DNA of 64,000 nucleotides from Actinomycetota bacterium. Its GTDB lineage: Bacteria; Actinomycetota; Actinomycetes; Streptosporangiales; Streptosporangiaceae. The stretch covers positions 1 to 64,000 of the forward strand of contig JAFAYQ010000067.1 of NCBI GenBank assembly GCA_019240215.1, given 5' to 3'. The notes beneath the pieces were generated by a model, which saw nothing but the letters and a program-made list of their open reading frames with translations, was not told the origin of the DNA and did not search any database. This document shows positions 18,944 to 26,048 of this stretch, piece after piece; positions within the stretch are counted from its first letter, which is position 1, and each line of letters opens with the position of its first letter. Both the position numbers and the translations under genes were made by a program.

Positions 18944-19948
18944 CTACTTGGGCAGCCCCACCACACCCAGGCTGTCACCGTTCTCCAGGATCTCAGCCGC
19001 GCCGCGGATCACGCAGCGCAGGGGGTCGTCGACCACCAGCGCGCCGATGTCGGCCGACTGTTCGATCCGGTTCACCAGGCCGGGCAGCAGCGCCCCGCCG
19101 CCCGCCAGCCGGATCTTCCCGCGCACCACGTCCTCGGCGATGCCGGGCGGGATGTCGGACAGCGTCTCCTGGATGGCGGAGATGATCGCCGCGATCGTGT
19201 GCTCCAGCGCGGTCGCCACCAGCTTGCCCGGCACCCGCTCCATCCGCGGCGTCCGCGACGCCGCGTCGATGCCGACCGCCTCCGCCCAGCCCAGCTCGCC
19301 GCCGGTCAGGCCCAGCTCCATCTTGAGCGCGGCCGCCGCCTTGCGCCCGAGGATCAGCCCCAGGTCGGTCCGGGCGGCGTGCATGATCGCGTCGTCCATC
19401 GCGTTGCCGGCCACCCGCAGCGACTGGGCCCGGACCACCCGGCCGCCGGAGACCACCGCGATCTCGGTGGTGCCGCCGCCCAGGTCGACCACGAACGCCC
19501 CGGCCCCGCTGGCCAGGTCGACCCCGGCCCCGGCGGCCGCCGCCACCGGCTCGTCCACCAGCCGGACGGCCGCCCGCGGGCGCCGCGCCTCCAGCGCCGC
19601 CGCCACCGAACGCCGCTCCACCCAGGTGGCCCGGCTCGGTACGCACACCAGGGCCTTGGGCCGCAGCAGGCCCGGGTGCCGGTAGGAGCGCTTGAGGAAG
19701 CCGTTCAGCATCAGCGCGGTCGCGTTCAGGTCGGCGATCACGCCGTCCCGCAGCGGATAGATGATCTCGATGTCTTCGGGCTCCTTGCCGGCCAGCGCGT
19801 CGGCCTGCTCACCGACGGCCGCGACCTTGCCGTTGGACACGTCGAGAGCGATTGCGGAGGGCTCGTCGAGCACCAGGCCCCGGCCCGCAACCCAGATGAG
19901 CGTGGTCGCCGTCCCGAGGTCGATGGCGATGCTTCCCCGCAAGCGCAT
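18944..19948 (-). CDS. mreB: MreB/Mbl-type actin homologue
   Basis: The 334-residue actin-fold protein has phosphate 1 'SIAIDLGTATTLIWV' (6-20), 'RDGVIADLNATALMLNGFL', phosphate 2 'AFVVDLGGGTTEIAVVSGG', the adenosine motif 'IRLAGGGALLPGLVNRIEQ' and the 'MDDAIMHAARTDLGLILG' helix. MreB filaments guide cell-wall synthesis in rods and spore-wall assembly in Streptomyces. The usual partners mreC, mreD and rodA are not adjacent, so this may be a stand-alone paralogue. Upstream, TATGTAGGCATACAGCATTAT contains plausible -10 sequences, and GTAGGG lies near the start codon. Confidence 0.92.
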   Translation of the reverse strand: MRLRGSIAIDLGTATTLIWVAGRGLVLDEPSAIALDVSNGKVAAVGEQADALAGKEPEDIEIIYPLRDGVIADLNATALMLNGFLKRSYRHPGLLRPKALVCVPSRATWVERRSVAAALEARRPRAAVRLVDEPVAAAAGAGVDLASGAGAFVVDLGGGTTEIAVVSGGRVVRAQSLRVAGNAMDDAIMHAARTDLGLILGRKAAAALKMELGLTGGELGWAEAVGIDAASRTPRMERVPGKLVATALEHTIAAIISAIQETLSDIPPGIAEDVVRGKIRLAGGGALLPGLVNRIEQSADIGALVVDDPLRCVIRGAAEILENGDSLGVVGLPK

Positions 19949-20104
19949 GTGGCTGTCCCTACATCCGATAATGCTGTATGCCTACATAAGTATGGAGCGT
20001 CAGCTCAAGAACTGAGGTGCCGGATTAGCGAACCTGTGACCTGCGGCCGCACCGTCGGCCCGGCCCGGACGGCCGCCGGCCCGGTCTGCGGGGCCGGGGA
20101 ATGT

Positions 20105-20133
20105 TTGACCGGCCACCGCCGTTCGGGTATATA
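20105..20133 (+). promoter_or_regulatory. Sigma-70-type promoter for the rho paralogue
   Basis: TTGACC (20105-20110), a 17-bp spacer, then TATATA (20128-20133, overlapping TATAGT). This is one of the best consensus promoters in the window. It predicts a leader of about 230 nt before the rho start at 20372. An 11-bp copy of ATGTTTGACCG recurs at 20185-20195 within that leader. Confidence 0.6.
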
Positions 20134-20139
20134 GTCATT

Positions 20140-20371
20140 CCAGGCGTGGAGCCTTGCGGCATTCGCACTCAGCTCCGCCGGAATATGTTTGACCGCTCCG
20201 CCCAGTGGGCGTCGAGCCGCTTTTAAATCCATCGCTTTCCCGGCGCGTTGTGCCCGCTCAGCCAGGCCTTCCGCGTTCCCGGCCGGCCGGGCCGCCTGCG
20301 CCCCGCCGCTATTTCGCGCTGCCTTCATTAGGCACTGTCCATACCCCACCCTTTTTCAGAAAAGAGAACTT
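20140..20371 (+). other. Long untranslated leader of the rho paralogue; no gene seen in 19949-20371
   Basis: The 423-bp region between the divergent mreB and rho genes holds the mreB promoter side, a TTGACC/TATATA promoter and then about 230 bp without a convincing coding frame. It contains a short TTTTTCAGAAAA near-hairpin just before the AGAAAAGAGAA ribosome-binding region. A minus-strand open frame at 20005-20349 has no family features and was not called. Long leaders often serve attenuation or Rho autoregulation. Confidence 0.4.
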
Positions 20372-21598
20372 ATGACGACCGCAACCCAGACCAGAAAAGA
20401 ACAATCTCAGCCCTCGGAAAACCCTGAAAAGGTCTCGCCGCGCCCGGTTTCCGGCGTGCTCGACGTCACCAGCCGCGGCGGGGCGTTCCTGCGCACCGCC
20501 GGCTACCATCCGGGCCCCGACGACGTGCTGGTGCCGACTGAGCTCATTAGGCCGTACGGCCTGCGCCCGGGCGACCAGCTCACCGGCACCGCCCCGGCCG
20601 CCCCGGCCGGCGCCAGGCCCGGCGGCCGTAACGGCCAGGCCAAAACTCCGGCCCTGATCACCGTCGCCACGATCAACGGCGTCCCCGCATCCGGATCCGC
20701 CGCCGCCCACCGTCCGCACTTCGACCAGCTCACTCCGGTCTACCCGGACCAGCGGATCCGGCTCGAAGCGGGCTCGGCCTCGGCCACCGCCCGGGTCATC
20801 GACCTGGTGGCCCCGATCGGCCAGGGCCAGCGCGGCCTGATCGTGGCCCCGCCCAAGGCGGGCAAGACGCTCCTGCTCAAGGAGATCGCCCGGGCCGTGA
20901 CCGCCGCCCGGCCGGACCTGCACCTGATGCTGGTACTGGTCGGCGAGCGACCCGAGGAGGTCACCGACCTGCGCCGCTCGGTCAACGCCGAGGTCGCCTG
21001 GTCCACCTTCGACCGCAGTCCCGAAGACCACGTCCGGGTGGCCGAGCTGGCCATCGAGCGGGCCAAACGGCTGGTCGAGGCCGGCCGCGACGTGGTCGTC
21101 CTGCTCGACTCGATCACCCGGCTGGCCCGCGCCTACAACCTGCTCGCCCCGGCCAGCAGCCGGATCCTGGCCGGCGGCGTGGCCACCGCCGCCCTGCCGC
21201 CGCCCCGCACGTTCCTGGGCGCCGCCCGCAACCTCGAGGAAGGCGGCTCGCTCACGATCTTGTCGACCGCGCTGGTCGACACCGGCTCGCGCATGGACGA
21301 CGTGTTCTTCGAGGAGTTCAAGGGCACCGGCAACCTCGAGCTCCGGCTCCGCCGCGACGCAGCCGAGAAGCGGCTCTACCCGGCCGTCGACCTGGCCGCC
21401 TCCGGCACCCGCCGCGAGGAGCTGCTGCTCGACCCGGACGAGTACCAGGCCATCACCGCCCTGCGCCGCGGGCTGTCCGGCCTCGATCCCCAGCAGGCGC
21501 TGGAGCGGCTGCTGGGCTGCATCCGCCGCACGTCCTCCAACGCCGAGCTGCTGCGCCAGATCCAGCTGGCCGCCAGCCCCGCCGCCGCGGCCGCCTGA
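20372..21598 (+). CDS. rho: Transcription termination factor Rho, short paralogue
   Basis: The 408-residue RNA-dependent hexameric helicase has an RNA-binding cold-shock-like domain ('[47 protein letters not shown]', about 26-72), the Walker A APPKAGKT (159-166), '[14 protein letters not shown]', '[13 protein letters not shown]', and the R-loop 'FKGTGNLEL' near residue 317. It lacks the N-terminal Rho_N helix bundle and the large Arg/Asp-rich insertion of the main actinobacterial Rho (over 600 residues), so it is probably a second Rho. The leader is long and relatively A+T-rich. It converges on alkB, 11 bp away, with a 13-bp direct repeat spanning the junction. Confidence 0.93.
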   Translation: MTTATQTRKEQSQPSENPEKVSPRPVSGVLDVTSRGGAFLRTAGYHPGPDDVLVPTELIRPYGLRPGDQLTGTAPAAPAGARPGGRNGQAKTPALITVATINGVPASGSAAAHRPHFDQLTPVYPDQRIRLEAGSASATARVIDLVAPIGQGQRGLIVAPPKAGKTLLLKEIARAVTAARPDLHLMLVLVGERPEEVTDLRRSVNAEVAWSTFDRSPEDHVRVAELAIERAKRLVEAGRDVVVLLDSITRLARAYNLLAPASSRILAGGVATAALPPPRTFLGAARNLEEGGSLTILSTALVDTGSRMDDVFFEEFKGTGNLELRLRRDAAEKRLYPAVDLAASGTRREELLLDPDEYQAITALRRGLSGLDPQQALERLLGCIRRTSSNAELLRQIQLAASPAAAAA

Positions 21599-21625
21599 CG
21601 CACCCCGCGCTAACGCACCCCGCGC
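21598..21625. repeat. 13-bp direct repeat at the rho/alkB junction
   Basis: ACGCACCCCGCGC occurs at 21598-21610 and 21613-21625. The second copy encodes the last residues of AlkB (minus strand). It looks like a short tandem duplication. Confidence 0.85.
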
Positions 21626-22263
21626 GGCCGGAACTGCACACTGATCCGCGGCCCGCCCGGCCGTGTCGTCTTCGGTACCGCGTGCTCCCAGGTCCGCTGG
21701 CAGCTGCCGCCCATCACGATCAGGTCCCCGTGCCCCAGCTCGTAGCGCCGGGCCGGCCCGCCGCCGCGCGGCCGCAGCGTCAGCGCCCGCGGCGACCCCA
21801 GCGACACGATCGCCACCATCGTGTCCTCGGTGCTGCCGCGCCCGACCGTGTCCCCGTGCCAGGCCACGCTGTCGCGGCCGTCCCGGTACAGGCAGAGGCC
21901 CGCGGTCACGAACGGCTCGCCCAGCTCGGCCCGGTAGTGCGCGGTCAGCACTGACCGGCAGGCGTCCAGGGCCGGGTCGGGCAGCACGTCCTCCTCGCCG
22001 TAGAAGCACTGCAGCCGCGGCACGTCGACCACCCGGTCGTACATCTGCCGCTTCTCGGCCCGCCACGGCACCTCGTCCACCAGCCGCGCGAACAGGTCGG
22101 CGGCCCCGGTCCCGGCCAGCCAGCCCGGCCGCACGTCCACCCACGCACCCTGGGTCAGCGGCGCCCGCCGCACCGTCCCGCCCAGCGGCCCGGGCCGCGC
22201 CTCGCTCGCTGCGGTGTCGTCGTCCATGAGGTCCAGCAGTGAACCCTGGAAGTCAACGGTCAT
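21610..22263 (-). CDS. alkB: AlkB-family 2OG-Fe(II) dioxygenase
   Basis: The 217-residue protein is a DNA/RNA alkylation repair dioxygenase of AlkB type. The nucleotide-recognition segment is 'KRQMYDRVVDVPRLQCFYGE', then 'LCLYRDGRDSVAWHGDTVGRG' with iron ligands H136 and D138, 'TWEHAVPKTTRPGGPRISVQFRPRG' with H194 and the 2OG-binding Arg206/Arg212. It oxidatively removes methyl groups such as 1-methyladenine. A TATACT -10 sequence ends 6 nt before the ATG, so the mRNA is predicted to be leaderless, and a TCGAAC-N4-like element lies just upstream. It is one of three alkylation-repair genes in the window. Confidence 0.93.
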   Translation of the reverse strand: MTVDFQGSLLDLMDDDTAASEARPGPLGGTVRRAPLTQGAWVDVRPGWLAGTGAADLFARLVDEVPWRAEKRQMYDRVVDVPRLQCFYGEEDVLPDPALDACRSVLTAHYRAELGEPFVTAGLCLYRDGRDSVAWHGDTVGRGSTEDTMVAIVSLGSPRALTLRPRGGGPARRYELGHGDLIVMGGSCQRTWEHAVPKTTRPGGPRISVQFRPRGVR

Positions 22264-22269
22264 GCTCGC

Positions 22270-22300
22270 AGTATAGTGACTTTTTCAAAATCATGTTCGA
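22270..22300 (-). promoter_or_regulatory. alkB promoter with SOS-box-like element
   Basis: On the minus strand the -10 TATACT (22275-22270) lies 7 nt before the start codon, the spacing of leaderless genes. Upstream, TCGAACATGATTTTGA (22300-22285) matches 14 of 16 positions of the actinobacterial LexA consensus and covers the expected -35 region. Confidence 0.55.
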
Positions 22301-22355
22301 CTAACTCCATCCACCAGGGCCACCTCAACTCCGCGAGCCACTCCAGCCACTCTGG

Positions 22356-23828
22356 CTACATCACCAGCCGACTGGGGTCGCCGACCATCTTCGACGGGTC
22401 CATGATCCGGTCGAACTCCTCGGCGCTTATCTCGCCCGCGTCGACCGCCGCCTCCCGCAACGTGGTCCCTTCCTCGCTGGCCCGGTGCGCGATCTCGGCC
22501 GCCTTGTCGTACCCGAGCACCGGCGACAGCGCGGTGACCAGCATCAGCGACCGGTCCACGTCGCCTGCGATCTGGCTCCGGTTCAGCTCGGTGCCCTCGA
22601 TGCAGAACTCGCGCAGCTTCGCGCAGGCGTCGGCCAGGATCGTGGCCGAGTGCAGGAAGTTGCTGATGATGACCGGCCGCATCGTGTTCAGCTCGAAGTT
22701 GCCCTGGGCGGCCGCCATCGCGATCGCGCTGTCGTCCGCCAGCACCTGCACGCACACCATCAGCGTGGCCTCGCACTGGGTGGGGTTGACCTTGCCCGGC
22801 ATGATCGAGCTGCCCGGCTCGTTGTCCGGCAGGATCAGCTCGCCCAGCCCGCAGCGCGGCCCCGACGCCAGCCAGCGCAGGTCGTTGGCGATCTTCATCA
22901 GCGGCACCGCCACCCCCCGCAGCCCGGCCGAGGCGCCCGCCATCGCGTCCAGCCCGCCCAGCGCCGAGAACTTGTTGTCGGCGCTGACGAACGGCTCCCC
23001 GGTCGCCTGGGCGATCTCGGCCGCGACGGCGTCGCCGAACCCGGGCGGCGCGTTCAGCCCGGTGCCGACCGCGGTCCCGCCGATGGCCAGCTCGTACAGC
23101 CCGGCGACCGAGTCGTCGAGCCGCTCGATGGCCTGGGTCAGCTGGTGCGACCAGCCCGACCACTCCTGGCCGACGGTCAGCGGCACCGCGTCCTGCAGGT
23201 GGGTGCGGCCGGTCTTGACCACGTTCCGCCACTGGATCGCCTTGGCCGCGATGGCCTGCTGCAGCTCCTGGACGCTGGGCCGCAGCCGCTGATGCACGAC
23301 CTCGACGGCGGCGATGTGCATGGCGGCCGGGAACGTGTCGTTGGAGGACTGGCCCAGGTTCACGTGGTCGTTGGGGTGGACCGGGGTCTTGCTGCCGAGT
23401 TCGCCGCCCGCCAGCTGGATGGCCCGGTTGCTGATCACCTCGTTGACGTTCATGTTCGACTGGGTGCCGGACCCGGTCTGCCACACGTACAGCGGGAAGT
23501 GCTCGTCCAGTTGCCCGTCGATGACCTCGCCGCTGACCCGCGCGATCAGGCCGGCCAGCCAGCCCGGCAGCCGCCCGGCCCGCCCGTTGACGATGGCCGA
23601 CGCCTGCTTGACGTGGCCGAGCGCGCGGGCCACCGCCACCGGCATCCGGTCGTCGCCGATCGAGAAGTGCACCAGCGACCGCTGGGTCTGCGCCCCCCAG
23701 TAGCGGTCGGCCGGGACCTCGATCGCCCCCATCGAGTCGGTCTCCCGCCGGCTGCCGGTGGCGTCCAGGCCGACCGGCAGGTCCAGGATCTTCGGGCCGT
23801 CGTCGCTCACGGGCACTCCTTCGCTCAT
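22356..23828 (-). CDS. fumC: Class II fumarate hydratase
   Basis: The 490-residue TCA-cycle enzyme interconverts fumarate and malate. It shows 'TDSMGAIEVPADRYWGAQTQRS', 'QTGSGTQSNMNVNEVISNRA', 'VNLGQSSNDTFPAAMHIAA', 'KTGRTHLQDAVPLTVGQEWSG' and the fumarase/aspartase signature GSSIMPGKVNP (339-349). The loop Ser in the signature is the catalytic base. Its length is slightly above the usual 460-470 because of a short N-terminal extension; the ATG could also be a few codons later at MSEGVPVSDD-internal starts, but no better Shine-Dalgarno exists. It stands alone, with a terminator hairpin of the next gene just upstream. Confidence 0.96.
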   Translation of the reverse strand: MSEGVPVSDDGPKILDLPVGLDATGSRRETDSMGAIEVPADRYWGAQTQRSLVHFSIGDDRMPVAVARALGHVKQASAIVNGRAGRLPGWLAGLIARVSGEVIDGQLDEHFPLYVWQTGSGTQSNMNVNEVISNRAIQLAGGELGSKTPVHPNDHVNLGQSSNDTFPAAMHIAAVEVVHQRLRPSVQELQQAIAAKAIQWRNVVKTGRTHLQDAVPLTVGQEWSGWSHQLTQAIERLDDSVAGLYELAIGGTAVGTGLNAPPGFGDAVAAEIAQATGEPFVSADNKFSALGGLDAMAGASAGLRGVAVPLMKIANDLRWLASGPRCGLGELILPDNEPGSSIMPGKVNPTQCEATLMVCVQVLADDSAIAMAAAQGNFELNTMRPVIISNFLHSATILADACAKLREFCIEGTELNRSQIAGDVDRSLMLVTALSPVLGYDKAAEIAHRASEEGTTLREAAVDAGEISAEEFDRIMDPSKMVGDPSRLVM

Positions 23829-23859
23829 CGATCCCTAGCTCCTACCCACGCGCACGCCA

Positions 23860-23891
23860 AAGCCCCGGGCGTGATCACACGCCCGGGGCTT
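23860..23891 (-). terminator. Strong hairpin downstream of the DUF1707 gene
   Basis: AAGCCCCGGGCGTG (23860-23873) and its perfect complement (23878-23891) form a 14-bp stem with the 4-nt loop ATCA. It lies 8 bp beyond the DUF1707 stop codon and before fumC. No long U-run follows, as is common in actinobacteria. Confidence 0.8.
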
Positions 23892-23898
23892 CACGGCC

Positions 23899-24426
23899 TC
23901 ACCAGTCGCGGGGCCCGCGCCAGTTCTGGCCCTGCCACTGCTGCCACTGGCCCGCGCGGTCGCGGAAGAAGCGGCGCGCCTTGTGCCGGAACACCAGGCC
24001 CACGGCCATCCCCGCGATCGCGACCAGCAGCCAGAACAGCAGGAACACCTTCAGCAGGGCGAAGAACACCCAGCCGCCGGGCAGCAGGATCGCCGCGACC
24101 AGGAGCAGCAGCAGGATCGGCAGCACCCGCGGCCCGCGGCGGCGGGAGCGTCCCATCGCCCACCCGGCCCGGCCCGCCCACGGCGTCCCGCCGTAAGGAG
24201 CGCCGTACGACGGCGTCCCCGGGCTGCCGGCCGCCGGCGCCGCGGCCGGCAGGTCGGTCATCAGCCGCCGCAGGTCGCCGGCGGTCCTGGCGTTGAGGGC
24301 GGCGGTCACCCGCTCGTCCAGTTCCTCCGACGTCAGCCGGCCTTCGGCGTAGTAGTCACGCAGCTGGGTGGCCACCCGGTCCCGGTCGCTGTCGGAAATT
24401 CGTATCCGGTCGTTCAGGTTCATCAC
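23899..24426 (-). CDS. DUF1707 membrane protein
   Basis: The 175-residue protein begins with the DUF1707 domain ('RIRISDSDRDRVATQLRDYYAEGRLTSEELDERVTAALNARTAGDLRRLMTDLP', residues 7-60), then a Gly/Pro/Tyr-rich linker, and two closely spaced membrane helices ('VLPILLLLLVAAILLPGGWVFFALL' and 'FLLFWLLVAIAGMAVGLVF'). The tail is basic and Gln/Trp-rich. DUF1707 is an actinobacterial domain of unknown function, often at the N-terminus of membrane proteins and near PadR regulators. It is the second gene of a probable operon with the PadR gene, 27 bp upstream. Confidence 0.9.
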   Translation of the reverse strand: MMNLNDRIRISDSDRDRVATQLRDYYAEGRLTSEELDERVTAALNARTAGDLRRLMTDLPAAAPAAGSPGTPSYGAPYGGTPWAGRAGWAMGRSRRRGPRVLPILLLLLVAAILLPGGWVFFALLKVFLLFWLLVAIAGMAVGLVFRHKARRFFRDRAGQWQQWQGQNWRGPRDW

Positions 24427-24453
24427 GGACCCCGTCTCTCGTTCCGCCGGTGG

Positions 24454-25533
24454 CTACTCGCCGGAGCCGTCGGCCTCTTCCTCAGTCTCGTCGGTGGGCT
24501 CGTCGTCGCCCGCCAGGATCTCGTAAACTTCGCGCCGGGTGCGCTTGATCAGCCGTTCGGCCGCCCGGATCTGGTCCGGGTGGCCGGCGTGCGCGAGCTG
24601 GGCGATGGCCGCGCCCAGCCGGGCCGCCTCGCCGAACAGCCGCGGCAGGTCGCCGGGCCCGAAGTCGCCGGCCCCGGCCATCGACTCCCAGGCGCCCCGC
24701 GCCATCGCCGGGTTGCTGTTCACGTACTCCTGGCCGGCCTCGGTCAGCCGGTAGGTCCGGCGGCCGCCGGACTCGTCGCCGATGACCAGCCCCTCGTCCG
24801 CCAGCAGCTGGAGGGCCGGGTAGACCGCGCCCGGGCTCGGCCGCCAGGCCCCCCGGCTGCGCTCCTCGACGTCGGACATGATCTGGTAGCCGGTCCGCGG
24901 CCCCTCGTTGAGCAGCGCCAGGATCGAGGCCCGCACGTCCCCGCGCGACGCCTTGGCCCGCCGCGGCCCGCCAGGTCCGCCGGGTCCGCGCCGTCCCGGG
25001 CCACCCGGCCCGCCGGGCCCGCCCCAGCCACCGCGCCGTGGTCCCGGGCCACCCGGCCACCAGCCGCCGCGCGGGCCGCCGAAGAAGCTGGCCCAGTCCT
25101 TACCGGAGAACCCGGTCGCCCAGCTGCCGCCCCACGGCCCGCCCCAGCCGCCTTCGCCGGGCTCGTCGCCCTCGTCCGGCCCCGGTCCCGGCTCGGAGTG
25201 CGCGCTCGCGTGCGCGTGCGCGGCCGGCCCCGCACCGTGCGGGCCGGCGTGCTCGGGTCCGTACGACTCCGAGTCCTCGTCGGCCTCCGGGTGCGGGTTT
25301 GGCCCGGGGTGCCCCGGCCCGAACGGCTCCGCGTGCTCGTGCGGTCCCGGGTGCCCCGGGCCGAACGGCCCCGCGGGCCCGAACGGCCCGGCCGGCCGTG
25401 TCATCCGCTCGCCGCCGAGCTGCAGGTCGCGCAGCAGCCCGCGCGCCCGGTCGACCGCCTCGTTCAGCTTGTCCTCGAACTGACCGTCCTCAAAGCCCGG
25501 GAATCCCTGGGCCCCGAATCCAAACCCCGCCAT
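24454..25533 (-). CDS. PadR-family regulator with long Gly/Pro/His-rich N-terminal extension
   Basis: The 359-residue protein consists of about 200 low-complexity residues followed by a PadR domain. The extension contains repeats such as PFGPGHPGP and GGPGGPG, and a His-rich stretch ('HAGPHGAGPAAHAHASAHSE'). The PadR winged helix is 'GDVRASILALLNEGPRTGYQIMSDVEERSRGAWRPSPGAVYPALQLLADEGLV', then 'GRRTYRLTEAG'. The tail is acidic. PadR proteins repress efflux or stress genes in response to ligands. The ATG at 25533 has GGTGGAGG upstream. A 26-bp dyad 29 bp upstream suggests autorepression. The extension could bind metal, but this is inference. Confidence 0.9.
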   Translation of the reverse strand: MAGFGFGAQGFPGFEDGQFEDKLNEAVDRARGLLRDLQLGGERMTRPAGPFGPAGPFGPGHPGPHEHAEPFGPGHPGPNPHPEADEDSESYGPEHAGPHGAGPAAHAHASAHSEPGPGPDEGDEPGEGGWGGPWGGSWATGFSGKDWASFFGGPRGGWWPGGPGPRRGGWGGPGGPGGPGRRGPGGPGGPRRAKASRGDVRASILALLNEGPRTGYQIMSDVEERSRGAWRPSPGAVYPALQLLADEGLVIGDESGGRRTYRLTEAGQEYVNSNPAMARGAWESMAGAGDFGPGDLPRLFGEAARLGAAIAQLAHAGHPDQIRAAERLIKRTRREVYEILAGDDEPTDETEEEADGSGE

Positions 25534-25561
25534 CGCGCGCCTCCACCCGTTGATCTTGAGA

Positions 25562-25587
25562 TACAGTCTCGATATATCTGCACTGTA
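25562..25587. promoter_or_regulatory. PadR operator-like dyad
   Basis: TACAGT-N3-GATATATC-N3-ACTGTA: both the outer 6-bp arms and the central 8-bp palindrome share the same symmetry axis (between 25574 and 25575). It lies just upstream of the PadR gene and fits autoregulation. Confidence 0.6.
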
Positions 25588-25593
25588 CGCCAA

Positions 25594-26048
25594 CTGCCCC
25601 TCATTGACAAGATATTACGTGTTTCCCGAAACGCGACTGGGTAAGCCGCCTGGCGCTTGAGCCCACAGCGAAACCCGTCACGTGGCTGACGTGTCACTTG
25701 CGTTCGAAGGCGCCATCGAGCGGGTTCGGGTTGCCTCGCCCGGGGCCGATCCGCCTCAACTCGGCCGCCCGCCCGGCGACCACCCCACCGCCGTTCGCCC
25801 CGATCGCCCCGCCCCCGTTCGCCCCGCTCCGCCCAACGCTGCCCCACACTCACCGCATCAGCCACTTGCGCACCCTCAGCCTCATGTTGTCGCTTTCTGC
25901 GGAAGTGCTTACGAACGTGTTACGGGCGTGGTTAATTCAGGCTTTGTAAAAACCAGAACTGATCTATTGACGACACGAGCCTGCGGCGATACGTTCAGTA
26001 ACACCCAATAGGAAACTTTCCTTTTAATAATCGAGAGAGTGGGCGCCG
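25594..26048. promoter_or_regulatory. 455-bp divergent regulatory region between padR and the GH16 gene
   Basis: No gene was recognised here. The right part holds a good promoter for the GH16 gene: TTGACG (25967-25972), a 17-bp spacer and TACGTT (25990-25995). A small palindrome GGAAA-C-TTTCC lies at 26011-26021, between the -10 and the start codon. The left part is C-rich, without convincing coding potential. Confidence 0.5.

Noticed and set aside
20005..20349. 114-residue open frame on the minus strand in the rho leader region
   Set aside because: No domain, no ribosome-binding site, and it runs opposite to the strong promoter for rho; high G+C makes random long frames common.
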